Positions 26,924-36,108 of a DNA stretch of 64,000 nt are shown here, one piece after another. A model generated the notes under the pieces. It saw nothing but the letters and a program-made list of their open reading frames with translations. It did not search any database and had not been told where the DNA came from. The stretch lies in assembly GCF_900110645.1 (NCBI RefSeq), contig NZ_FOFB01000001.1, forward strand, positions 526,373 to 590,372. Direction: 5' to 3'. The first letter of the stretch is position 1. Every line of letters begins with the position of its first letter. This stretch comes from Neolewinella agarilytica. Lineage in GTDB: Bacteria; Bacteroidota; Bacteroidia; Chitinophagales; Saprospiraceae. The position numbers were made by a program, and so were the translations under genes.

Positions 26924-29320
26924 TTAAACGACCAGGAGCCCGTAGCCCCGCACCAGGGTCATTTCTTCCGTGTACCAAAAGTCTTCAAAGTCCGAAAAAG
27001 CAGCTTCATAATTGATCCGCAGTTCAGCAAGTGTCATCAGGCTTTGATCCCGGTCACCGATGCGTTTCAGCATTGACAGCAGCCAGGCTCCCCTACCCTC
27101 GTCGAAAGTCACAACGTCCGTATCCCGCCGGTCAAAGAGGCGGATTTCCAATTGATCTGCCCCCGGGTCAGTCACTTCCGGCTCGCCGCCCAACCAAATT
27201 ATCCGGGCGGATTTACGGGAAAGGCTATCGTCTTCATATTCCAGAGCCGCCGCGATGTAGTCCGGAGAAATTGTTGTTTTCGGAACCGCAAAATCGAACC
27301 ACTCGCTAAGCGGATAATCAAAGCACATTCCGTGCATATAGTTGAAGAGCGACTTCTTCAGGCCAAAGCTGAAGCGGCTATGATCGATGCCCGTGGAATC
27401 GGTAAACTGCACATCGTTGTTCGCAAACCCGATCGGCTGATGATGTGGTATGATGCCGTAGGCTTCGGGTTCCAGGCCAACGGGGCTGTGCGCCGTCAGG
27501 GCGAACTGATGCCAGAAACCCGACTGGATAGTTCCGGCTTCAAAAAGTTGCCGCACCATCTCCAGGCTGTCTACGGTTTCCTGCACGGTCTGCGTTGGGT
27601 AGCCGTACATCAGATAGCTGTGGACCATAATGCCGGCGTCAGTAAAAGCGGCCGTCACCCGGGCTACCTGTTCGACGGTGACTCCCTTCTTAATGAGTTC
27701 CAGCAGTCGGTCACTGGCTACCTCCAGCCCGCCGGAGACGGCAATGCAGCCGCTGGCCTGCAGCAGCCGGCAAAGGTCAGGTGTGAAGCTTTTTTCGAAG
27801 CGAATGTTCGTCCACCAGGTCAGTCGGAGTTTCCGCCGGATGATCTCGAGGGCCAGATCTCGCATCAGCGCGGGAGGGGCGGCCTCGTCAACGAAGTGAA
27901 AACCATTTTCGCCGGTTTGGGCAATGAGTTCTTCCATCCGGTCCACGAGCAAGGTCGCCTGCACCGGTTGGTAGTTGCCGATGTAATCGAGGCTGACGTC
28001 GCAGAAGGTACATTTGCCCCAGTAACAGCCGTGGGCCATCGTGAGTTTGTTCCAGCGGCCGTCACTCCAGAGGCTGTGCATCGGGTTGGCGATCTCGATG
28101 ACGGAGATATAGCGATCGAGCGGCAGCCCCGTGTAATCGGGCGTACCGGTTTCGTGCATGCGGTAGTCGCGGCGGAGGGAAAAGTCGTTGTAGATCACTT
28201 CCCCGTCTTCCAGGTGGAAGGTGCGTTTGAGTAAGGGCTTCAGGCGCGGGACCGCAGGTGCAGCGGAGGTCTTAGGAGAGCAGTGTTCGTGCAGGAGCTC
28301 CAGGGGCAGTTCTCCGTCATCCAGCGTAATGTAGTCGAAGAATTGGAATACCCGCGCGTCGTTGACGCTGCGCAGCTCCGTGTTGGCAAATCCGCCGCCC
28401 ATGGCTGTCTTTATACCTGGGTAAGTTTCCTTAAGCCACTTCGCGCAGCGGAAGGCGGAGTAGAGATTACCGGGAAAGGGGACGCTTAGGCAGGCTAAGG
28501 TAGTCTGGTAGTCTGGTAGTTCGGTAGGCTGCCGCGCGTTGGAGGTGTTGGAGGTACTGCCTTTAAAATGCGGAGCGTTTTCACTAGCCCCTTTCGCTTC
28601 GCGGCTTCCTTCGGAGGTCCGTTGAGCCGGAGGCGAAACTTGCAGGAGAGGGGTTGGGGAGAGGTTTCCTTCGCTCGGGGTGAGCTTCGCCTTCAGCACC
28701 TCTATGGTCACCTCGTCTACATAAGTCATGGGTCCCTGCAGCTTGTCGTACAGCTCATCAAACGAATTAGCGCTACGCCCGATTCGCTCCGCGTAACGGC
28801 TGAAGCCAAAGTCCGGGTCTACGCATTCAACGATAAAATCAGACAGGTCTTCGAGGTATAGCGTCGCCAGGTGCTTGGCTTTATCCTGGTGGCCCATGGT
28901 ACCGAAGGCATAGTCCAGCTCGCTGAGCTGATCAAAGCGACTGGCCTGCGGGAGGAAGTTCTCGCTGGCAATCTGCCGGGCAAGCGTTGGTTGCTTTCCC
29001 TGCAGGAAAGCGATTACGGGCTCAACGGTTGCCAGGTATTCTTCGCGCAGGGCGAAGATGCGTTTGGCATTGCTGCTTAGTTCCTTCCCTTGCACCTGCG
29101 AGCGCGCAAAAATTTCCGTCATCCGTTTTTGCGAAAACAGCTCCAGAATCACCTCAATGCCCAGGTCTATCTGCTCCGTAGCAATGTTCTTCGTATTCAG
29201 AAAACCCTTCAGGTAAGCCGTCGCCGGGTAGGGCGTATTCAGCTGAGTGAAAGGAGGCGTTATGAGGAGGATATCGGACACGGGCCGAAGGTACGGAATG
29301 AGCGCGTTCTGCTTCTTCAA
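26924..29320 (-). CDS. B12-binding-type radical SAM protein
   Basis: 798 aa. The N-terminal region (about 15-120, DILLITPPFTQLNTPYPATA) looks like a cobalamin-binding-type Rossmann domain lacking an obvious DxHxxG. The radical SAM domain follows at about 425-640 with GCYWGKCTFCD (C432, C437, C440), a CX4CX2C arrangement rather than CX3CX2C, and GGLEVASDRLLELIKKGV and YLMYGYPTQT, which fit Elp3/B12-class enzymes. Residues about 211-275 are low-complexity and encoded by dispersed repeats. The frame opens with TTG at 29320; the nearest ATG (29330) is out of frame. First gene of the ABC/PP-loop cluster. Substrate unknown. Confidence 0.82.
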   Translation of the reverse strand: MKKQNALIPYLRPVSDILLITPPFTQLNTPYPATAYLKGFLNTKNIATEQIDLGIEVILELFSQKRMTEIFARSQVQGKELSSNAKRIFALREEYLATVEPVIAFLQGKQPTLARQIASENFLPQASRFDQLSELDYAFGTMGHQDKAKHLATLYLEDLSDFIVECVDPDFGFSRYAERIGRSANSFDELYDKLQGPMTYVDEVTIEVLKAKLTPSEGNLSPTPLLQVSPPAQRTSEGSREAKGASENAPHFKGSTSNTSNARQPTELPDYQTTLACLSVPFPGNLYSAFRCAKWLKETYPGIKTAMGGGFANTELRSVNDARVFQFFDYITLDDGELPLELLHEHCSPKTSAAPAVPRLKPLLKRTFHLEDGEVIYNDFSLRRDYRMHETGTPDYTGLPLDRYISVIEIANPMHSLWSDGRWNKLTMAHGCYWGKCTFCDVSLDYIGNYQPVQATLLVDRMEELIAQTGENGFHFVDEAAPPALMRDLALEIIRRKLRLTWWTNIRFEKSFTPDLCRLLQASGCIAVSGGLEVASDRLLELIKKGVTVEQVARVTAAFTDAGIMVHSYLMYGYPTQTVQETVDSLEMVRQLFEAGTIQSGFWHQFALTAHSPVGLEPEAYGIIPHHQPIGFANNDVQFTDSTGIDHSRFSFGLKKSLFNYMHGMCFDYPLSEWFDFAVPKTTISPDYIAAALEYEDDSLSRKSARIIWLGGEPEVTDPGADQLEIRLFDRRDTDVVTFDEGRGAWLLSMLKRIGDRDQSLMTLAELRINYEAAFSDFEDFWYTEEMTLVRGYGLLVV
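28243..28262 (+). repeat. Dispersed 19-bp repeat inside the radical SAM gene
   Basis: GGCGCGGGACCGCAGGTGCA, read on the other strand as APAVPRL in the host protein (about residues 353-359, in a SAAPAVPRLKPL linker). It matches the intergenic family apart from one extra base in the spacer. Confidence 0.7.
28565..28688 (-). repeat. AGCCCCTCTCC-family palindromic repeat inserted in frame
   Basis: Spans AAAATGCGGAGCGTTTT at one end to AAGCTCA-type sequence (CTTCGCTCGGGGTGAGCTT on plus) at the other, with GGAGAGGGGTTGGGGAGAGG in the middle. The same order of blocks occurs between genes at 42807-42871 and inside the sigma-partner gene at 17912-17990. It encodes about residues 211-252 (KLTPSEGNLSPTPLL...) without interrupting the frame. 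Confidence 0.8.
29091..29108 (-). repeat. Dispersed 19-bp repeat near the radical SAM N-terminus
   Basis: TGCACCTGCGAGCGCGCA, which codes for ARSQVQ at about residues 71-77. Closely matches the intergenic family; could be chance in coding sequence, but the full motif is conserved. Confidence 0.5.
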
Positions 29321-29349
29321 GTGTTGTCATTATGATGAAAAGGGCAAAT

Positions 29350-29380
29350 AAAAAAGCCGGTCCCAATTCAAGGGACCGGC
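29350..29380 (-). terminator. Rho-independent terminator upstream of the radical SAM gene
   Basis: On the minus strand GCCGGTCCC, loop TTGAATT, GGGACCGGC, then TTTTTTATTTG: a 9-bp perfect stem with T-tract. It lies about 30 bp upstream of the radical SAM start, so it ends a separate minus-strand transcript that begins within 29380-30100, or acts as a leader attenuator. Confidence 0.8.
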
Positions 29381-30222
29381 AATATGTGTTGTTCAAGTCT
29401 TCTTATATAGCCTATGGAAAATAGTAAAATGCAAACCCTAAATCGTTTTGTTCAAGCGTAAAATTTCTCCTTATTAAAACATATTATCTGTAAATGACCG
29501 CTGGCAACCATGACGGCCTGGTCATCATAGACAAATGAATTTGCTTATGATGCTTTCGGCACTAATCAATCGCCTCTTCACGGAGGCAGCAATTCCTCAG
29601 CGCGACCATTCGTCGTAAAAAATAACCAACCTGCTATTTCATTAAACTGCAAATATTGAATATCCAACCTAAACGCATAAGTAAAACCAATAGAAAAGCT
29701 CACCAAAACGATGGGCGAAACAGCATTTCACAGCTGTTTTTTTTCTTCTACTAACTCTACAAAGCTGCTTCTGAAGGCGAATAAAAAAAATGGAATAAAG
29801 CATTCAAAAGATCAAAAAAAAGCGGCTAAAGGCCCTTTACTGGTTATAAATTTACACCAAAGCATTTACTAAAATGAGCTAAAAGTGGTAGAGCTACCTT
29901 TTTTTAGTGTGAACATGATCTTTACTTCTATGAACGCCTGATGGATTGCTCAGTGATCATGGTAAATGTGAATTCACGTGAGCTTTTGAAGTGTGAACGC
30001 CGGCATGGCACAAGTTAATCTGAACAAGCTCCAATAGAGGAGCAAATGAACATTGCTCTTTTTCCTGGCCACTTTCGGTATAAAATATTCTTATTAGATT
30101 TGATGCACTAAGAACTACACACTTCTACACAGACGAACGCTTATTTCTGTTCGTCAGTCGATTATTCCATCCCATTGATATCTATCGCTTACATTCATTC
30201 CGGCTTGGCTACTAAGGCTTTT
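29381..30222. other. Long AT-rich intergenic region
   Basis: About 840 bp without a supported gene. A minus-strand transcript must start somewhere here to meet the terminator at 29350-29380. Mini-ORFs exist (29535-29618 plus, 27 codons, MNLLMMLSALINR...; 29666-29803 minus, 45 codons with four Cys; 30046-30111 plus, 21 codons after AGAGGAGC) but none has supporting homology visible to me. A small RNA is equally plausible. Confidence 0.5.
30095..30102 (+). promoter_or_regulatory. Possible -7 element for the histidine kinase gene
   Basis: TAGATTTG fits TAnnTTTG. The matching upstream box is weak (TTTC at 30073-30076, 18 bp away). Confidence 0.35.
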
Positions 30223-33200
30223 ATGACCAGTCAGCTTCTGCTGTTGTTATTGCTTTCCCCGATCTTTCTGATGGGACAGGAAGAAGCGTACGAGATAAAA
30301 TTTATTTCCTTTGAAGACGGTCTTCCTAACCGCTCTACGACCTGCGTTGCCCAGGATTCTATCGGACAAATCTGGGTAGGTATGTCCACTGGTCTGGCGA
30401 TGTATAACGGACAAGAATTCGTGTTTGCGACGGATCGTGAGTCCTTACCATTCTCCAGGTACATAAGCGACCTGCAATTGACAGCTGATGATCATTTTCG
30501 CATTATAACCGACAACGGAACTTCCTTTCTTTTCTCCCCTTATACACGAGATGCCCGGGGCTACAATTTCCGGCAAGAGCGTTTTCCTAATCGTCTTAAA
30601 AGGCTTCCTTCTCCCGCTACAGCCCCTTCCCTGTTTTTTACTGATCCGAGCCAACGGATATTCGGCTCCGACCCTGACACCCCAATCAACTCAACCGTCC
30701 GTTTCGACCAAACCTCTCAGCCAACTCCCTGGGGTACCGTCCTCCATTTAGACCCCAATGAATGGCAGGCAACCGAGTATGATACTAGTGGCACCCTTAT
30801 TGGCAAGATTAAATTCCCCGGACGCAAAGCGCCCATCTTACGTCCCCGTTTTTTTATGGAAGGCACGGATCAGTATAGCTTCAACTTTCGGATTCTCCCA
30901 ACTATGGATCGCCTGGAAGAACTGCTTTGGTTTTTAAGCAAAGACAGAGTAGCTTCTAAGATACCACTCAACAGGGCTGGCAAACCATTGCGCTTTAAAG
31001 ACCTGAGGAATAATACTGATGACAAGAGGTTCGTCTTACAACGGGATGCCAACCATAATCTTTGGCTGGCTACCACAGAAGTCCTATGGATCTTTGATGA
31101 GAAAGGGGAGATGATCGCAGATTTATCCGACCAACTCAATAAGCTGGCTGTCGTTGCCTGGAGTCCGATGCATTTTTTCATTGATGTTACCGGGAACACC
31201 TGGCTGAGCACAACTACTGGCTTATTCCTCATCAGTACTCGTTCCAAACTGTTCAAGACCCACTTTAAGGACGAGCGGAACACTTCCGTCAGGGGAATTA
31301 CAGAAATATCTGATGGTCGATTACTGGTAGGTACATACCAAAAAAACCGCGTAATTGACCTGGCAACAGATTCCATTAAGCCATTCTGCCTGCCCGATCT
31401 TTGCTGGTGCATGAACGCCTTTTTCCGGATGGAGAACGGAGAGATCCTGACCGGCACCTATGGCAATAACATTAGTATGATCCGGGATGACTCCATCCAT
31501 GTTTTTGGCGAAAACAACTCCAGGGCCGCCTTACTCTTACCCTATTATCATTCCGCCAGCAAAACTTACTTTTTTGGGACTCCCCTGGGCGTTTATTTTT
31601 CTTCAGCCCATGACAAAAACTACCTCCCCTATTCCAAACTAAATGGTTTTGACCTGATTCAACAATCCACCATTACCCATTTTCATGATACCCCATCGGG
31701 CTTATGGATCGGCAGTTCAAATGGCCTGTTTCTCCTACAGGCGGAAAAAGGGATCGTCCGCTCAAAATTCAGTAAATACAACGTAAAGCATTTCTTTGAA
31801 GATGAGCAGGGCATATTCTGGATTGCTACTGCTAACGCTGGTCTTATTCGTTGGAACCCCGAAACTGACGTGCATCGCACTTTCACCATTCAGGATGGCC
31901 TGACCAACAACACCCTGTACGCTGTCTACCAGGACGACGATGGTTACCTCTGGCTACCGAGTAATAAAGGGCTTATGCGATTCTGCCCGAGAGAGGAGAA
32001 TATCATTAGTTTTCACCCTGCGGACGGTATCGCACATGATGAGTTCAATACCTTTTCTCACTACAGAGCTACCGACGGAACGCTGTATTTTGGAGGGCTT
32101 GATGGCTTGACATCCTTTCATCCCTCCGACATTAACCTCAAGGAAAGTAAGGCCCCACTTCGCATTAACAGCCTTACTCAGCACATTAACGCCACCAACA
32201 AAATCGAAGATCGGACAGCTTCCCTGCTCAGTAGCCGGAAAATTGAAATGGCCTCTGGCGATAAGTTTTTCCTGCTCTCTTTTAATCTGCTTGATTATAC
32301 TTCTTCCGACATTTCCTACGCCTGGAAGATGGAAGGCGTGTTTGATGATTGGAACTATCAGAAAGAAAATCGTCTACGCCTTTTGGGCCTCCCCTACGGT
32401 ACTCATAAACTCAGGATAAAAGCACGTGCTTCCGGAAGCGGTTGGATTGATCGGGAGCTGTTGATTCCGGTAATCGTTCATCGACCTTTTTACTTCTCCC
32501 TCCCTTTCTTATTAGCTATGGCATTCCTGCTGACCCTATTGACCTTCGGGTTTATTCAGTATCGTACTGCCCGCCTGCGCCAAAGAAGCTTAGAACTACA
32601 ACGGGAAGTAGCCGAACGGACAGAAGAACTTGCCATAAAAAACAAAGAGCTTCAAAACATAAACTCTACCAAAGACCGGCTCTTCGCTATGATTTCACAC
32701 GACCTGCGGGCGCCTTTGATTTCTTTGCGAGGCCTGACCAAAAAGGTTAATTTCCTGATTGAAAGAAACCGAATTCACGAAGTTCATCAAATAGGAGAAA
32801 CCGTAGATGGCGCAGTAGCTCGTACGCAAAAGCTACTCGACAATCTCCTTTCCTGGGCTATCGTTCAGGGAGAAGGCTTTAAACTGCAACCGGAAAAACT
32901 TGACGTCGCAGAATTGCTCCGCGAAGCTCAGTCCCTATACCTGGATTTAGCTAATGCTAAGTCTATCAATCTCGTCCTCTCCGACCCGCATGGATGTATT
33001 TATGCCGACAGGCAAAGTGTGCTAACCATCCTGCGTAACCTGGTGGATAATGCGGTAAAGTTTACTCCTAAGGGAGGCAAAGTTTCCCTTTCAGCATTGT
33101 CCTGCCGACAGAACAGCTCCGTCACCCTGATCGTGTCTGATAGCGGAGTGGGCATCCCTCCTGCAAAACTAAAAAACATCTTTGCGCTGGAAAACCGATC

Positions 33201-33354
33201 TTCGACCAATGGAACCTCCGGCGAGCCCGGTACCGGACTGGGGTTGATATTGAGTGGGGACCTTGCCCGACAAAACAATGGGATCCTGACCGTAAAAAGT
33301 ACGCCCGGCCGGGGAAGCATCTTTAGCCTGCAACTTCCCGCTCATAAGCGGTGA
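30223..33354 (+). CDS. Two-component regulator-propeller sensor histidine kinase
   Basis: 1043 aa from ATG 30223, which gives a clean signal peptide (MTSQLLLLLLLSPIFLMGQ); a TTG 48 bp upstream is in frame. A periplasmic double propeller follows (about 25-640; ISFEDGLPNRSTTC, FTIQDGLTNNTLYAVYQDDDG), then a Y_Y_Y domain (about 665-745), one transmembrane helix (about 755-780), a coiled coil and a cytoplasmic HisKA domain with phosphoacceptor H826 (ISHDLRAPL). The HATPase domain shows LRNLVDNAVKFTP and VSDSGVGIPP. Unlike the large hybrid regulators that control polysaccharide loci, it lacks an AraC/receiver tail. The downstream gene is a convergent LytTR regulator overlapping by 13 bp. Confidence 0.9.
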   Translation: MTSQLLLLLLLSPIFLMGQEEAYEIKFISFEDGLPNRSTTCVAQDSIGQIWVGMSTGLAMYNGQEFVFATDRESLPFSRYISDLQLTADDHFRIITDNGTSFLFSPYTRDARGYNFRQERFPNRLKRLPSPATAPSLFFTDPSQRIFGSDPDTPINSTVRFDQTSQPTPWGTVLHLDPNEWQATEYDTSGTLIGKIKFPGRKAPILRPRFFMEGTDQYSFNFRILPTMDRLEELLWFLSKDRVASKIPLNRAGKPLRFKDLRNNTDDKRFVLQRDANHNLWLATTEVLWIFDEKGEMIADLSDQLNKLAVVAWSPMHFFIDVTGNTWLSTTTGLFLISTRSKLFKTHFKDERNTSVRGITEISDGRLLVGTYQKNRVIDLATDSIKPFCLPDLCWCMNAFFRMENGEILTGTYGNNISMIRDDSIHVFGENNSRAALLLPYYHSASKTYFFGTPLGVYFSSAHDKNYLPYSKLNGFDLIQQSTITHFHDTPSGLWIGSSNGLFLLQAEKGIVRSKFSKYNVKHFFEDEQGIFWIATANAGLIRWNPETDVHRTFTIQDGLTNNTLYAVYQDDDGYLWLPSNKGLMRFCPREENIISFHPADGIAHDEFNTFSHYRATDGTLYFGGLDGLTSFHPSDINLKESKAPLRINSLTQHINATNKIEDRTASLLSSRKIEMASGDKFFLLSFNLLDYTSSDISYAWKMEGVFDDWNYQKENRLRLLGLPYGTHKLRIKARASGSGWIDRELLIPVIVHRPFYFSLPFLLAMAFLLTLLTFGFIQYRTARLRQRSLELQREVAERTEELAIKNKELQNINSTKDRLFAMISHDLRAPLISLRGLTKKVNFLIERNRIHEVHQIGETVDGAVARTQKLLDNLLSWAIVQGEGFKLQPEKLDVAELLREAQSLYLDLANAKSINLVLSDPHGCIYADRQSVLTILRNLVDNAVKFTPKGGKVSLSALSCRQNSSVTLIVSDSGVGIPPAKLKNIFALENRSSTNGTSGEPGTGLGLILSGDLARQNNGILTVKSTPGRGSIFSLQLPAHKR

Positions 33355-34079
33355 AGCCAACTGTCCACCTCTTCCCGATAGGAACTCCCGATTGCCAGCG
33401 TTTCTCCCGCAACAATTATCTCGGACTCAGCGAAGCTGAGTTGATCGACCATGTTGAAGTTCACGAGCTGGCTACGGTTAATTTGTAAAAAGCCTTGCCC
33501 TGACAGGATTTCCTTAAACCTGCGCAAGGGTTTGTTTACAACGTAGCGACGTCCGTTTTCGTGGAGGTAACAGTAATTTCCATCCGCTTCAATAAGGGAA
33601 ATGTCTGAAACAACAAGTTTTACTAAGCCCTTACCATGACGGACAAACAGAAACTTATTAACGATCTGTTTCCTTGACCACTCTTCCAGTGCTTTGTCAA
33701 CCACACCAGGATCATCATAATTGCTTAATGCGCTCTCAATAATGGCATTCAGACTTACGGGCTTTAATGGCTTTTCAATGTAGCCACTTGGAAATTCTTT
33801 TTTCGCATATTCGTACAACTTGCGGTCATTACTGGAAGTCATCAATACAACCGGTATACCTCTTCTCCGCATTTTGTTTACGACCTGAACACCCTCCGGT
33901 TTTCCGCCAAAATAGATGTCTGCCAGCACCAAATCCGGAAGATCGTCATCCGCCGGAGTCCACTCAGTCGGCTTTTCAATTACGGGCATAACGTCGTACC
34001 CTAATTCAGTCAATACCATTTCGAGCTCTAGCGCATAGCTGGCATCATCCTCAATGATCTGAATCTTAGTCTTTGGCAT
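33342..34079 (-). CDS. LytTR-family response regulator
   Basis: 245 aa. Receiver domain about 1-125: acidic pair E10/D11, phosphoacceptor D54 in LVLADIYFGG, conserved T in LMTSSND and K in IEKPLKP. The C-terminal LytTR DNA-binding domain spans about 145-245 (LVKLVVSDISLIEADGNYCYLH, RRYVVNKPLRRFKEIL, FLQINRSQLVNF). It probably binds direct repeats upstream of target promoters as a dimer. Convergent with the propeller kinase; the pairing is suggested by position only, because LytTR regulators usually pair with LytS-type kinases. Confidence 0.92.
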   Translation of the reverse strand: MPKTKIQIIEDDASYALELEMVLTELGYDVMPVIEKPTEWTPADDDLPDLVLADIYFGGKPEGVQVVNKMRRRGIPVVLMTSSNDRKLYEYAKKEFPSGYIEKPLKPVSLNAIIESALSNYDDPGVVDKALEEWSRKQIVNKFLFVRHGKGLVKLVVSDISLIEADGNYCYLHENGRRYVVNKPLRRFKEILSGQGFLQINRSQLVNFNMVDQLSFAESEIIVAGETLAIGSSYREEVDSWLHRL

Positions 34080-34635
34080 TTCACAAAAATAGACGGATGG
34101 TGGAAAAGAAAACTTCCTGAATCCCGATTCTAATGACTAAAGCCGCTTTTTTTTATCCAAACACACTTTTTTGACCTGTTAAGCATAATCAAAAGGAAAT
34201 AAATTCAGAATTTTCACTCACCTGTTTACACGATCAACCATCCTGCTCTGCTGAACAAATCCTAAGTACCTGCGTACGCGCCCTACGAAAAACCGCTATT
34301 CAACCGTGCAAATCCAGGCTCGCTGACAGTACCTGAAAAAAAAACCGCCTCCCAGGGGAAGCGGCCGTAAGATCTATCGTTCATAGCGTTCAATCATCTC
34401 TCAATAGTAGAGGCCCTCTGGAATCCTAAAACAGAAGTGGCCTTTAAAAAACCCAATATCGTAATTATTAGTGAATAAGTATTCAAAAAAAAGAAAATAT
34501 TCTATTTAGGCACCCAAATATAGCTTTTTAAGCACCAATATTTTCAACTTTAACACTAATTGCCATGAAAATGGCATGGCAACCATCATCACGTTCTTTA
34601 AAATGTCTTCCTGAATTTTGCCAGACAGGTATAAT
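34080..34635. other. AT-rich intergenic region, possible small minus-strand transcript
   Basis: About 560 bp. Very AT-rich at 34440-34560. It holds a dispersed-repeat fragment (ACCTGCGTACGCGCCC, 34268-34283) and, near 34336-34364, a terminator for the minus strand preceded by a mini-ORF MIERYER. No conventional gene seen. Confidence 0.45.
34336..34364 (-). terminator. Rho-independent terminator (minus strand)
   Basis: Minus-strand CCGCTTCCCC and GGGAGGCGG form a stem with one mismatch, followed by nine T. About 320 bp beyond ahcY, it probably ends a separate small transcript or ahcY read-through. Confidence 0.65.
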
Positions 34636-34637
34636 GA

Positions 34638-34675
34638 GCAAGCGCTGATTCTAAGAAAGAAGAACCAGCGCTTGC
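34638..34675 (-). terminator. Hairpin after ahcY
   Basis: GCAAGCGCTG (34638-34647) pairs perfectly with CAGCGCTTGC (34666-34675) around an 18-nt loop, 6 bp past the ahcY stop codon. No strong T-tract, as is usual in Bacteroidota. Confidence 0.65.
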
Positions 34676-34681
34676 CATTAA

Positions 34682-35992
34682 TTAGTAGCGGTAATGCTCA
34701 GGCTTGTAAGGTCCACCAACGGGTACGTCAATGTACTCGGCCTGATCGACTGACAGCTCTTCCAGCTCGACACCAATCTTGGAGAGGTGCAGGCGGGCTA
34801 CTTTCTCGTCCAGGTGCTTAGGCAGCATATATACTTTGTTTTCGTACTTGTCGCTGTTTTCCCACAATTCCAGCTGCGCCAGCGTCTGGTTAGTGAAAGA
34901 GTTAGACATAACGAAAGAAGGGTGACCGGTTCCACAACCGAGATTCACCAGACGACCTTCTGCCAGGATGATCACGTCGTTGCCGTCTACGTTATAGAGG
35001 TCAACCTGTGGCTTGATCTGGTCTTTGGTATCACCGTAGTTAGCGTTGAGCCATGCCATATCGATCTCGTTGTCGAAGTGACCGATGTTACAAACGATGA
35101 CTTTGTCGTTCATCGCCTTGAAGTGCTGTTCCGTGAGGATGTTGAAGTTACCGGTAGCGGTAACGATGATGTCCGCACGGTGAATGGCCGTCATCATCTT
35201 TTTAACCTCAAATCCGTCCATGGCGGCCTGTAGGGCACAGATGGGGTCGGCCTCGGTAACGATTACCCGGCAACCAGCACCGCGCAGGGAAGCGGCAGTC
35301 CCCTTACCTACGTCACCATAACCGGCAACGATGGCTACCTTACCGGCCATCATTACGTCAGTCGCACGGCGGATAGCGTCTACGGCAGATTCCTGACAGC
35401 CGTACTTGTTGTCGAACTTAGACTTCGTAACGGAGTCGTTCACGTTGATGGCAGGCATCACCAGGGTACCTTTCTTCATCCGCTCGTACAGGCGGTGAAC
35501 ACCAGTAGTCGTTTCTTCGGAGAGTCCTTTGATTCCGGCGCAGAGCTCGGGGTAATCATCGAAGACCATGTTGGTGAGGTCACCACCGTCGTCCAGGATC
35601 ATGTTCAGCGGTTCACCACCGGGGAAGGCGTGGAGCGTCTGTTCGATACACCAGTTGAACTCTTCTTCGTTCATTCCTTTCCAGGCGAAAACAGGGATGC
35701 CGGCAGCAGCGATGGCTGCAGCGGCGTGGTCCTGAGTGGAGAAAATGTTACAGCTGGACCAGGTAACGTCAGCACCCAGCTCCACCAGCGTCTCAATCAG
35801 GACTGCCGTTTGGATCGTCATGTGCAAACAGCCGGCAATGCGGGCTCCTTTGAGTGGCTTCGATGCGCCAAACTCCTCCCGGAGGGCCATCAGACCAGGC
35901 ATTTCTGCCTCCGCCAGGCGGATCTCCTTGCGGCCCCAGGCCGCCAGGTTGATGTCTTTTACTTTATAATTCGTTGCTGTTGCAGTAGACAT
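34682..35992 (-). CDS. ahcY: Adenosylhomocysteinase
   Basis: 436 aa. Cleaves S-adenosylhomocysteine to adenosine and homocysteine, sustaining the methyl cycle. NAD-binding motif [17 protein letters not shown], catalytic N-S-K segment [18 protein letters not shown] and the C-terminal PEHYRY tail that reaches into the partner subunit's NAD site are all present. Length matches the bacterial enzyme. A single gene with its own hairpin downstream and a TACCTTTG element upstream. Confidence 0.98.
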   Translation of the reverse strand: MSTATATNYKVKDINLAAWGRKEIRLAEAEMPGLMALREEFGASKPLKGARIAGCLHMTIQTAVLIETLVELGADVTWSSCNIFSTQDHAAAAIAAAGIPVFAWKGMNEEEFNWCIEQTLHAFPGGEPLNMILDDGGDLTNMVFDDYPELCAGIKGLSEETTTGVHRLYERMKKGTLVMPAINVNDSVTKSKFDNKYGCQESAVDAIRRATDVMMAGKVAIVAGYGDVGKGTAASLRGAGCRVIVTEADPICALQAAMDGFEVKKMMTAIHRADIIVTATGNFNILTEQHFKAMNDKVIVCNIGHFDNEIDMAWLNANYGDTKDQIKPQVDLYNVDGNDVIILAEGRLVNLGCGTGHPSFVMSNSFTNQTLAQLELWENSDKYENKVYMLPKHLDEKVARLHLSKIGVELEELSVDQAEYIDVPVGGPYKPEHYRY

Positions 35993-36013
35993 ATTTTTTC
36001 ATTTTTGCGGCTG

Positions 36014-36021
36014 CAAAGGTA
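36014..36021 (-). promoter_or_regulatory. -7 element upstream of ahcY
   Basis: On the minus strand TACCTTTG, an exact TAnnTTTG match about 22 bp before the ahcY start. No clear TTTG at the usual -33 distance. Confidence 0.5.
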
Positions 36022-36108
36022 GGTTTTTTTACGGTCTATTCCTAACCTACTGATCGGCTAAGCAACACAAGCGCAAGCTCGAAACCGGACGCTCAACGCG
36101 CAACGACC

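Noticed and set aside
29154..29396. Frame beginning with ATG at 29330 upstream of the radical SAM gene
   Set aside because: It overlaps the radical SAM N-terminus in another frame and gives no recognisable protein, whereas the TTG-started frame has the conserved ITPPFTQLNTPYP segment.
29666..29803. 45-codon minus-strand ORF with four Cys considered as a precursor peptide for the radical SAM enzyme
   Set aside because: Very basic and AT-rich, no leader/core pattern, and not close to the terminator; nothing supports translation.
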